A DNA stretch of 64,000 bases from Rhodobiaceae bacterium UBA7804 (GTDB taxonomy: Bacteria; Pseudomonadota; Alphaproteobacteria; Parvibaculales; Parvibaculaceae): positions 218,635-282,634 of the forward strand of contig DLCG01000008.1 in NCBI GenBank assembly GCA_002480495.1, in the 5' to 3' direction. The position numbers were made by a program, and so were the translations under genes. The notes beneath the pieces were generated by a model, which saw nothing but the letters and a program-made list of their open reading frames with translations, did no database searches and was not told the origin of the DNA. Of this stretch, positions 1-7,334 are shown piece by piece. The first letter of the stretch is position 1, and every line of letters begins with the position of its first letter.

Positions 1-43
1 GAGAATTCTCTCCACGAATCCAGCTAGTTATCGTTTTCAGCAC
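1..43 (-). CDS. Possible 5' end of an unidentified gene, cut by the window edge
   Basis: On the minus strand a GTG codon at 43-41 follows a strong Shine-Dalgarno sequence (GGGAGGAAAGC). It opens a frame that reads MLKTITSWIRGEN and stays open to the window edge. The 14 codons are too few to assign a function. It would lie downstream of, and in the same direction as, the TonB-like gene that ends at 151. The call rests only on the ribosome binding site and the open frame, and could be chance. Confidence 0.3.
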   Translation of the reverse strand, partial: MLKTITSWIRGENS

Positions 44-105
44 GCTTTCCTCCCGAGATCGCGCTTTCCAGCGCGGCCATGCTGAAACGGACATGCCATC
101 CTCAC

Positions 106-123
106 CCCACCCGAAAGGGTGGG
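106..123. other. Perfect GAAA-loop hairpin after the TonB-like gene
   Basis: CCCACCC at 106-112 and GGGTGGG at 117-123 form a perfect 7-bp stem around a GAAA tetraloop. It lies 28 bases past the TonB-like stop codon in the direction of transcription. No T-run follows on the minus strand, so it is either a weak terminator or an RNA-stabilising hairpin. Confidence 0.35.
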
Positions 124-150
124 TCAACGAGAATGACAGGATTCCGGCTC

Positions 151-1017
151 TCACTGCGTGGGAAGCGGCATGGGAAGAGTGAGGGCGAAGGGCTCGACTT
201 CCTGCGGGGCTCCGGCCGGGAATGGCGGGAAAGGGGCACATTTGGCGATGGTTTCCACGGCCGCCCGATCAAGCGCGGGAACGCCAGTGGGCTTGATGAA
301 ACCCACCCGAAGCACCTTTCCCGACCGGTGAACATCTATGCTGATGACCGCAACACCGCTCTGCCCCGCCGCCTCTCGCGGGAAAACGAAGCTCCGTGCA
401 ATGCAATTCCGCACCGAGTTCATATAGGCGTCGCCTCCGGCGCCGGAGGTCGCCGTGCGGGTGCGGCCAGATGCTTCCGGATTGCCCTTGGGAATGCCAT
501 ATCCCTCGCCGATATCGAGCGCCCAGCCGGGAATATCCTCGTCCGGCGCCGCGTTTTCCTTCTGGCGGGAGGTCTTTTCTTCCGGAACGGGGTCGGGACG
601 AAGGCTCAACTCATCGTTTTTCTCGCCCCCGCTTCCGGCCTCTTCCCGATTTTCGCCGACGCCGGACCGCGTAAAGAAACCGGAGCTCTGCTCTTCCGAG
701 GGTTGCTGGCGCACCTCCGGTTCAGGTTCGGGCTGGGGCTCGGGTTCGGGCTGGGGTTCGGGCTGAGGCTCCGGCTTAGGCTCGGGCACGAGATCCACGG
801 AAATCGATGGCGGATCGGCCGGCGGCATGGAGACCGGCGGCTTGAAGATGAAGGACAGGATCACCAGCAGATTGATCAACAGCGCGAGGCCGAGCGCAAT
901 CGCAAGTTCGCTCCAGGCCTTCTGTTTCGGCGGCGGCGGCGGCACGACATGGAAAGTGCCGCGAAGCAACTCGTCATCCGCAGCCGGGGCGCCGCCGCTT
1001 ACTGTCGTTGTACTCAT
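151..1017 (-). CDS. TonB-family energy-transducing protein
   Basis: This 288-residue protein has the TonB/TolA layout. A short cytoplasmic N-terminus with a PPPPP run is followed by one membrane helix at about 37-58. A Pro-Glu/Pro-Gln repeat spanning the periplasm (about 78-101) follows, then a charged linker, and a compact C-terminal domain from about 195. That domain has the TonB-like beta-rich pattern and two cysteines (NCIARS and KCAPFPP), as often seen in TolA/TonB C-terminal domains. Proteins of this type pass the proton-motive force to outer-membrane transporters. No exbB/exbD or receptor gene lies nearby in the window. It is 95 bases downstream of carbamate kinase on the same strand, so it may be a separate unit or the tail of that operon. 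Confidence 0.8.
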   Translation of the reverse strand: MSTTTVSGGAPAADDELLRGTFHVVPPPPPKQKAWSELAIALGLALLINLLVILSFIFKPPVSMPPADPPSISVDLVPEPKPEPQPEPQPEPEPQPEPEPEVRQQPSEEQSSGFFTRSGVGENREEAGSGGEKNDELSLRPDPVPEEKTSRQKENAAPDEDIPGWALDIGEGYGIPKGNPEASGRTRTATSGAGGDAYMNSVRNCIARSFVFPREAAGQSGVAVISIDVHRSGKVLRVGFIKPTGVPALDRAAVETIAKCAPFPPFPAGAPQEVEPFALTLPMPLPTQ

Positions 1018-1112
1018 TATCCTGCCCGGCTCGCGGCTTTCGTTCGGACCGGGGCATTTCCCGCCCCGGCATCCCGCACCTTAGCAGGAGCCGCACGGCT
1101 TCGGCAGGGCGT

Positions 1113-2015
1113 TCAGGGATCAATACGCGTTCCCGCCCGCCCGGCAAGAATTTCGGCGGCCTCGCCCAGCGCGCCGATGAAGGCGGGGCGGCCGGTGGCG
1201 AGAGCGAAGTAGCGGACGGCGGCGATCTTTGGGCCCATCGAGCCGGAGGCGAAAGTTGCCGGATCGAGCGAGCGCGCCGATATGCGGGCAATGCGCTTTT
1301 GCGCAGGCGTATCCCACCCCTCGTAAACGGCGTCGACATCGGTGAGAATCAAAAGATTGTCCGCGTCGAGCTCGGTGGCGAGCAAGCAGGCGGCCAGGTC
1401 CTTGTCGATGACGGCTTCGACGCCTTCCGGCGCGCCGTCCGGCCCCGGACGGACGGGGATGCCGCCGCCGCCCGCACAAACGACAAGGCAGCCGCCTTCG
1501 ACGAGATGGCGGATCGGGCCGATTTCCACGATGCGGCGCGGCGCTGGAGAAGCGACGACACGCCGCCATGATTTGCCATCCGGCGCGACGCTCCAGCCGC
1601 GCTCGGCGGCGAGCGCCTTCGCGGTCTCTTCGTCATAAACGGGGCCGATGGGTTTCGACGGCTTTGCGAAAGCAGGATCGTCCGCGTCGACGAGCGTCTG
1701 CGTGAGGACGGTCACGACCTCCCGCTCCGGCAGGGCGCGGCGCATCGCCTCCTCGATCACATAGCCGATCATGCCCTGGGATTCCGCGCCGAGCACATCG
1801 AGCGGGTAAGGGGGCGCGCCCTTGTAGGCATCCGCCTCGAGCGCAAGAAGGCCGACCTGCGGACCGTTGCCATGCACCAGCACAAGCTCATGCTCGCGGG
1901 CGAGCGCGGCAAGCGCGCCCGCAGCCTCGCCCATGTTGCGGCGCTGCTCGCCGATGCCGAGCGTATCGCCCCTTTTCAGAAGTGCATTACCGCCGATGGC
2001 GACGAGAAGACGCAT
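1113..2015 (-). CDS. arcC: Carbamate kinase
   Basis: The protein transfers phosphate from carbamoyl phosphate to ADP, giving ATP, CO2 and ammonia. The N-terminus (LVAIGGNALLKRGD) and the HGNGPQVGLL motif are typical of carbamate kinase, and 300 residues is the usual length. It begins three bases after the agmatine deiminase stop codon, which implies translational coupling. Its place in the operon shows that the carbamoyl phosphate comes from putrescine carbamoyltransferase, so the pathway yields ATP from agmatine. Confidence 0.92.
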   Translation of the reverse strand: MRLLVAIGGNALLKRGDTLGIGEQRRNMGEAAGALAALAREHELVLVHGNGPQVGLLALEADAYKGAPPYPLDVLGAESQGMIGYVIEEAMRRALPEREVVTVLTQTLVDADDPAFAKPSKPIGPVYDEETAKALAAERGWSVAPDGKSWRRVVASPAPRRIVEIGPIRHLVEGGCLVVCAGGGGIPVRPGPDGAPEGVEAVIDKDLAACLLATELDADNLLILTDVDAVYEGWDTPAQKRIARISARSLDPATFASGSMGPKIAAVRYFALATGRPAFIGALGEAAEILAGRAGTRIDP

Positions 2016-2018
2016 GGC

Positions 2019-3125
2019 TCAGGACTTTCCCCGGGGCGCGGGCTGCTGCTGGGTGATGCAGTGAATGTTGCCGCCGCCGAGAAGAATTTCCCGCGCGGGA
2101 ACGGCAATCACCCGTCGCTCGGGGAAGAGCGCGGCGATCTGCTCGCGTGCCGGTTCATCATGGGGGTCGCCGAAGGATGGCATCACGATGACGCCGTTCG
2201 CGATGTAGAAATTGATATAGGAGGCGGCGAGACGCATGCCCTCGGTGCGAGGCTGCGAGCCTTCGACCGTATCGACGCCGCTGCTTTCCTCCGCCGTGAT
2301 GAGGACGGGGTCCGGCTGATGAATGCGGTGAATTTCGAGCTTGCGGCCCTTCGCATCCGTCGCGGCGGAGAGACGCTCGAAAGCATCGCGTGAAATCTCG
2401 TATTGCGGGTCGGCCTTGTCGTCCGTCCATGTGAGCGCGACGACGCCGGGCCGCACGAAGCAGCAGATATTGTCGACATGGCCGTTCGTCTCGTCCTCAT
2501 AGACACCGCGGCCGAGCCAGATGAATTTTTCGACGGAGAGATAGTCCGAAAGCACCGCCTCGATCTGCTCTCGCGTGAGGCCGGGATTGCGGTTCGGATT
2601 GAGAAGGCATTCCTCGGTGGTGAGGAGCGTGCCCTCGCCATCGGCATGGATGGAACCGCCTTCGAGCACGATGGGCGCGCGGTAGCGGTCCACGCGCTCG
2701 ATCTCCGCAACCTTGGAGGCGACGAGATCGTCCTGGTCCCAGGGGAAATAGAGGCCGCCATCGAGCCCGCCCCAGGCATTGAATATCCAGTCGACGGCAC
2801 GCACGCCGCCCTTCCCGTCCACGACGAAGGTGGGGCCGCAATCGCGCATCCATGAATCGTCGTTCGAGATTTCCACGACGCGGATCTCGGGCGCGAGCAT
2901 GGCGCGGGCATTCTGGAACTGGCGCGGGGAAACGCCGACCGTCACCGGCTCGCCTTCAGCGATGGCGGCGGCGACAGCGGCAAAGGCATGCTGCGCGGGC
3001 TTCGCGCCGAGACGCCAATTGTCCGGGCGCTCGGGCCAGAGCATCCATGTGCCTGCATGGGGCTCGAACTCGGCCGGCATTCGGAAGCCGTCCGCGCGGG
3101 GTGTCGTCTCAAGCTTTCGTACCAT
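2019..3125 (-). CDS. aguA: Agmatine deiminase
   Basis: The enzyme hydrolyses agmatine to N-carbamoylputrescine and ammonia. The 368-residue protein ends with the family active-site block GGGNIHCITQQ, with catalytic Cys at about 356. It also has the NGHVDN segment with active-site acidic and His residues, and a WMRDCGPTF motif. I chose the ATG at 3125 because GGAG sits seven bases upstream and the length fits the family. An upstream in-frame ATG at 3158 would add 11 residues. It is third in the operon, between the permease and carbamate kinase. Confidence 0.93.
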   Translation of the reverse strand: MVRKLETTPRADGFRMPAEFEPHAGTWMLWPERPDNWRLGAKPAQHAFAAVAAAIAEGEPVTVGVSPRQFQNARAMLAPEIRVVEISNDDSWMRDCGPTFVVDGKGGVRAVDWIFNAWGGLDGGLYFPWDQDDLVASKVAEIERVDRYRAPIVLEGGSIHADGEGTLLTTEECLLNPNRNPGLTREQIEAVLSDYLSVEKFIWLGRGVYEDETNGHVDNICCFVRPGVVALTWTDDKADPQYEISRDAFERLSAATDAKGRKLEIHRIHQPDPVLITAEESSGVDTVEGSQPRTEGMRLAASYINFYIANGVIVMPSFGDPHDEPAREQIAALFPERRVIAVPAREILLGGGNIHCITQQQPAPRGKS

Positions 3126-3192
3126 CTCGTCTGCTCCGAACGGGAAAGGCGGCGGCACAAGGAGCGCCGCCGCCTGCTTTTATCACAACAAC

Positions 3193-4584
3193 TCAGGCGC
3201 GACGGCGACCGCGCACCAGGAACTCGCCGATCAGGATCGTCACCAGAACGCCGATGACGACCGAGGCTGCGTAGGTCGCGTCGAACTCACCGGGCGTATA
3301 GATGAAGAAGACGATCGCCTGCAGGATGAACAGTATGCAGAGCAACGCCAGCACCCAGGCGCCGCCCTCGCCGCCCGGCACGCGATAGGGACGCGCGGTC
3401 GAAGCGTCGATGCTGCGGAGCCGGAGGAAGGCCGCGAACATCAAGAGATAAGGGAGCAGGAAGACGATGGAAGAGAAGGCGAAAAGCGTCCAGAAAAGAT
3501 CTTCCGCATCTGCCGCAAGGAAACCGTAGATCACGATAACGACAGTCGTGACGACACCCGTGACGATGGCGGCGCTGGCCGGTGTCTTGTGGACCGCGTG
3601 AAGCCTCGCGAACATGGGAGGAAGGTTCCCGTCGATCGCGGCTTCCGCCGCCGAACGATTGGCGCCCATCGTCCAGGTCACCATGTTGGCGAGGAAGGAG
3701 TAAAGCGCCATGAGGCCGAGCGCGATCACGAAGGCGCCGCTTGCCCCGCCCTCGCCCAGCAGGACGCGGAGCGTATCCACGATGCCGCTCACGAGATCGA
3801 TCTCTTCGAGCGGCAGCGCAATGAGAATGCCGATCGTCGCGAAGAGATAGAAGGCGGCGATGAGAATGCCGGAAACGGCGATGGTCAGAGGGACGTCGCG
3901 GGCGGGGTTCTTCATTTCCGCGCTCGCGCCCGACATGAGCTCGAAGCCCATGAAGTTGTAGACGATGACGGGGAGGAAGGCGAGCGAGGCACCCCAGCTC
4001 GGCGCCATGCTCGACAGGGTGAGCTCGTTCGCGACGCCGTGGTTCGAGGCATAGACGAAGCCGCCGATACCGATCACCAGCATGATGGCGACCTTGAAGA
4101 TGGCGCCGAGATTGGGCACCCATTTGCCGATGTCGAGCCGGACGATATTGATCCAGACCGTGATCCAGGTGAGCGCCACCGCGATGGCGATCTGCGTCCA
4201 TAGCGAGAGATCGGGCATGAAAAGAGCCGCGAAGATGCCCGCGAAGAGAATGAAGACCGATGGCTGCCAGAGAGCCACGTTGATCCACCAGAGCCATGCC
4301 GTGCGGCCGCCCCAGCGCGGACCGAAGGCGCGGCGCACCCAGGCGTAGATACCGCCCTGATCGGGATAGGCGCTGCCAAGTTCCGCCGTGATGAGACCAT
4401 AGGGAATGAAAAACAGCACCATGGTGAATATCCACCAGAAGACGGCTTGCGGCCCGATGGCCGCCGATGCCGCAAGCTGGTCGATGACGAGGATGGCGCA
4501 GACAGTGAACAAGGTAAGATCGAGGCCGCGCAGCACTTTCCTGTAGCCGCGCTGCCCGTTCGCACCGGCGGTCGTATCAGCCAT
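3193..4584 (-). CDS. APC-superfamily amino acid/polyamine permease, probable agmatine-putrescine antiporter
   Basis: This is a 463-residue integral membrane protein with about twelve hydrophobic helices. It opens with a short hydrophilic tail and an APC-type first helix, followed by the YGLITAELGSAYPDQGG segment. The start is the ATG at 4584, preceded by GGGAGGAACCGATA. The frame stays open further upstream, but that sequence is opposite-frame read-through into the carbamoyltransferase gene. In agmatine deiminase operons of other bacteria the permease exchanges agmatine for putrescine. The substrate here is inferred from the operon only. Confidence 0.85.
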   Translation of the reverse strand: MADTTAGANGQRGYRKVLRGLDLTLFTVCAILVIDQLAASAAIGPQAVFWWIFTMVLFFIPYGLITAELGSAYPDQGGIYAWVRRAFGPRWGGRTAWLWWINVALWQPSVFILFAGIFAALFMPDLSLWTQIAIAVALTWITVWINIVRLDIGKWVPNLGAIFKVAIMLVIGIGGFVYASNHGVANELTLSSMAPSWGASLAFLPVIVYNFMGFELMSGASAEMKNPARDVPLTIAVSGILIAAFYLFATIGILIALPLEEIDLVSGIVDTLRVLLGEGGASGAFVIALGLMALYSFLANMVTWTMGANRSAAEAAIDGNLPPMFARLHAVHKTPASAAIVTGVVTTVVIVIYGFLAADAEDLFWTLFAFSSIVFLLPYLLMFAAFLRLRSIDASTARPYRVPGGEGGAWVLALLCILFILQAIVFFIYTPGEFDATYAASVVIGVLVTILIGEFLVRGRRRA

Positions 4585-4619
4585 TATCGGTTCCTCCCTG
4601 GAGGTTGTCGGTGATGGGT

Positions 4620-5621
4620 CTAGCCGAGAAACGCTTCGACGAGACCGCGGTGATGAGCGAGGAGCGCATCGGACGCGCGCTTCAGACGCGGATACACAAA
4701 CCAGACGAGAAGAGCTTTCTCCGTGTGAAGCCTGTTTTCGGACTGGTCGTAGATGACGGATTGGGAGCCATCCATGACCTCGTCCGTGGCCTCGACACCG
4801 CGCGAGGCGGGGAGACAGTGCATGAAACGCGCGGTCGCGGGCGCCTTGGCGAGAAGGGCCTCGTTCACCTGGAATTTGGGCATGAAGGCTTCGCGCCGCT
4901 CGGGAATCTCGTCTTCCTGACCGATCCACCACCAAAGGTCGGTGTAGATGAAATCGGCATCGGCGACGGCGGCAGCCGGATCGTCGGTGAAGGCGAGCCT
5001 TGCGCCGGAGGCCGCGCAAGCCTCCTTCACCATGTCGCGATGCGCCTGCGAGACCTGGTATTTCGCGGGCGCGGCCTGCGTGAAGGAAATGCCGAGACGC
5101 GCGCAGATGAACATGAGCGAGACGCAAACATTCGTCGCGTCGCCCACGAAGACCAGATGAAGATCGCGGAGCTTTTTATCCTTCGGGGCGTGCTCCGTCA
5201 TGGTGAAGACGTCGCAAAGAACCTGTGTCGGGTGATTGAAATCCGTCAGGCCGTTTATGACCGGCACCGTCGCGTATTTCGCGAGGTCGAGAACGGTCTG
5301 GTGCTTGAGGGTGCGGGCCTCGATGACATCCACCATGCGGGAGACGACACGCGCCGTATCCTTGATCGATTCGCGGGCGCCGAGGTGGATTTCACCAGGG
5401 CGGAGATATAGAGCGTGGCCGCCGAGCTTGGTCATGGCGACTTCAAAGGAGACGCGGGTGCGCGTCGAAGGCTCCTCGAAGATCATGCCGAGTGACGCGC
5501 CTTGCAAAAGACGCGGACAGGCCCCCTCCTTGTCCGCCCGCTTCAGAAGCGCCGTCAGTTCCATGATCCTCTCCAGCTCTTCGCTTGAAAAATCGAGAAT
5601 CTGAACGAAATGACGCAGCAT
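4620..5621 (-). CDS. ptcA: Putrescine carbamoyltransferase
   Basis: The enzyme splits N-carbamoylputrescine with phosphate into putrescine and carbamoyl phosphate. It carries the carbamoyl-phosphate motifs STRTR (52-56), HPTQ (130-133) and HCLP near residue 270. Several stretches resemble, from memory, the putrescine enzyme of Enterococcus more than ornithine carbamoyltransferases: GMIFEEPSTRTR, VFVGDATNVC, and HCLPASRG followed by a TDEVMDG segment. The ornithine-type SMG loop is replaced by DLWWWIGQEDE. This is the first gene of the operon, with GAGGGG about nine bases before its ATG. It could be mistaken for argF, but the neighbours (agmatine deiminase, carbamate kinase) support the putrescine role. 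Confidence 0.88.
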   Translation of the reverse strand: MLRHFVQILDFSSEELERIMELTALLKRADKEGACPRLLQGASLGMIFEEPSTRTRVSFEVAMTKLGGHALYLRPGEIHLGARESIKDTARVVSRMVDVIEARTLKHQTVLDLAKYATVPVINGLTDFNHPTQVLCDVFTMTEHAPKDKKLRDLHLVFVGDATNVCVSLMFICARLGISFTQAAPAKYQVSQAHRDMVKEACAASGARLAFTDDPAAAVADADFIYTDLWWWIGQEDEIPERREAFMPKFQVNEALLAKAPATARFMHCLPASRGVEATDEVMDGSQSVIYDQSENRLHTEKALLVWFVYPRLKRASDALLAHHRGLVEAFLG

Positions 5622-5778
5622 CGGGCGGGCCCCTCTTTACCTCGGTGAGAACTGCCCCGATTATTTCCTCTCACGACGGCGGGCGATTTGATCGAGCGCA
5701 ATGCGATGTCCGGCAGATGGTGCCCGACGGGCGGCAAAGTGACGCAAATCCGCCAAATCCAGAGGTTTCGGAACGAAA

Positions 5779-6651
5779 ATGACGCAAATGACTGTGGCCG
5801 CGACGCAGATGGCCTGCGGCTGGGACCGGGACGAAAATATCGCCCGAGGCGAGAAGCTGGTGGCAGCCGCCGCCGAAAAGGGCGCAGGCGTCATCCTGCT
5901 TCAGGAACTCTTCGAGACGCCCTATTTCTGCAAGGATACGGAGCCGGACCTCATGCATCTCGCCGTGCCGGCGAACGAGAACCCGGCCGTGCAGCATTTC
6001 CGCGCGCTGTCGGCGAAATACGAGGCGGTGCTGCCGATCTCGATCTACGAACGGGCGAACAACGCGCAATACAACTCGCTGGTGATGATCGACAGCGGAG
6101 AGATTCTGGGCATCTATCGCAAGTCGCATATTCCGGACGGGCCGGGCTACCGCGAGAAATACTATTTCAATCCCGGCGATACGGGTTTCCATGTCTGGGA
6201 CACGCGGCGCGGCCGGGTGGGTGCCGCGATCTGCTGGGACCAGTGGTTTCCAGAAACGGCGCGGATTCTGGCGCTCAAAGGGGCCGACGTAATCCTCTAT
6301 CCGACCGCGATAGGCTCGGAACCGCACGACGAAACGATCCACTCGCGCGACCACTGGCAGCGGACGATGCAGGGACATTCGGCGGCGAATCTCGTGCCGG
6401 TGGTCGCCTCCAACCGCATTGGGCGGGAAGAAGGAAAGAGCTGTGCGATCACCTTCTACGGCTCATCCTTCATCACCGATGCGACGGGCGCAAAAGTGGC
6501 GGAAGCGAGCGAGCATGAGGAAGAGGTCCTCACGGCCAGTTTCGATATCGAGCAGAACCGCCGGCAGCGTGTTGCCTGGGGCGTGTTCCGCGACCGCAGG
6601 CCGGAACTCTACGCCGATATCATGACGCTCGACGGAACGCAGAGGCGCTAG
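5779..6651 (+). CDS. aguB: N-carbamoylputrescine amidase (nitrilase superfamily)
   Basis: The 290-residue enzyme hydrolyses N-carbamoylputrescine to putrescine, CO2 and ammonia. The nitrilase catalytic triad is visible as Glu43 (LQELFE), Lys115 (YRKSHIPD) and Cys152 (AAICWDQWFPE), and the CWDQWFPE block is typical of this subfamily. It is transcribed away from the ptcA operon across a 157-base shared promoter region. Its product therefore competes with PtcA for the same substrate, giving a non-energy-yielding route. A second in-frame ATG at 5788 is an alternative start. The last bases overlap the end of the convergent phosphodiesterase gene. Confidence 0.92.
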   Translation: MTQMTVAATQMACGWDRDENIARGEKLVAAAAEKGAGVILLQELFETPYFCKDTEPDLMHLAVPANENPAVQHFRALSAKYEAVLPISIYERANNAQYNSLVMIDSGEILGIYRKSHIPDGPGYREKYYFNPGDTGFHVWDTRRGRVGAAICWDQWFPETARILALKGADVILYPTAIGSEPHDETIHSRDHWQRTMQGHSAANLVPVVASNRIGREEGKSCAITFYGSSFITDATGAKVAEASEHEEEVLTASFDIEQNRRQRVAWGVFRDRRPELYADIMTLDGTQRR

Positions 6652-7334
6652 CCGAGGACGATATCCGCGACGATGGGAAGGTGGTCGGAGACGGTGCGCG
6701 CGCGGGCATCCGTCCAGCTGCGCAAAAGCCTTGCGGGGCGGCCGCAATAAATGCGGTCCAGCCTGAGGACCGGCCATGAGGAAGGGAAAGTTCTTTGCAT
6801 GGTGCGGGCGGGCAATTCGCGCTTCAAACGGCTGCGGACCCAGCCGAACGAAAACCAGTCGTTGAAATCCCCCATGACGACGCATGGCCCGCGGCCGGCC
6901 TGCGCCAATTCGGCAAGCCGGGCCGCCTGCATGCGGCGCTCAAGGATGCTGAGGCCAAGATGGGTCGTTACGAGGCGAAGTCTGCCTCCCGGCGCAACGA
7001 CCTCGGTCGTTATCGCGCAACGGGGCTCACGCGCGCCGAAGGAGAGATCGTGGACGCGCGTCTCCTCAAGGGGAAAACGGCTGATGACGGCGTGACCGTA
7101 ATGACCATCGGGAGCGGAGATGGTTCGCGCTTCCGCCGCGTGCTCGCCGAGCGCTTCCTTCAATTTTCGAAGCGGCGATGCTTCCCTTTCTCCGCGGGAG
7201 TCGATCTCCTGCAGCGCGACGACGTCGGCATCATGCGCGGCTGCCAGTTCCACGACGCGATCGAGATCGTAGCGGCGATCGGGGCCGACACCGCCGTGAA
7301 TATTCCAGCTCAGCACACGCAGACTTCCAGACAT
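6648..7334 (-). CDS. Endonuclease/exonuclease/phosphatase-family protein
   Basis: This 228-residue protein has the metal-dependent phosphodiesterase fold: LSWNIHGG at the N-terminus, ALQEID (metal-binding Glu), GDFND, and a C-terminal SDHLPI motif. The substrate may be DNA, a phospholipid head group or another phosphodiester, and the sequence does not decide this. The start ATG at 7334 shares one base with the stop codon of the upstream phospholipase D gene (TGATG), so the two are translationally coupled. No signal peptide is seen. A longer open frame upstream is a shadow of the phospholipase gene. Confidence 0.82.
   Translation of the reverse strand: MSGSLRVLSWNIHGGVGPDRRYDLDRVVELAAAHDADVVALQEIDSRGEREASPLRKLKEALGEHAAEARTISAPDGHYGHAVISRFPLEETRVHDLSFGAREPRCAITTEVVAPGGRLRLVTTHLGLSILERRMQAARLAELAQAGRGPCVVMGDFNDWFSFGWVRSRLKRELPARTMQRTFPSSWPVLRLDRIYCGRPARLLRSWTDARARTVSDHLPIVADIVLG

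Noticed and set aside
712..790. Tandem-repeat DNA in the TonB-like gene
   Set aside because: It is the expected Pro-Glu/Pro-Gln spacer coding sequence and not a mobile or CRISPR repeat.
4585..5127. N-terminal extension of the permease frame
   Set aside because: Arg-rich shadow of ptcA; a strong ribosome binding site sits at the internal ATG (4584).
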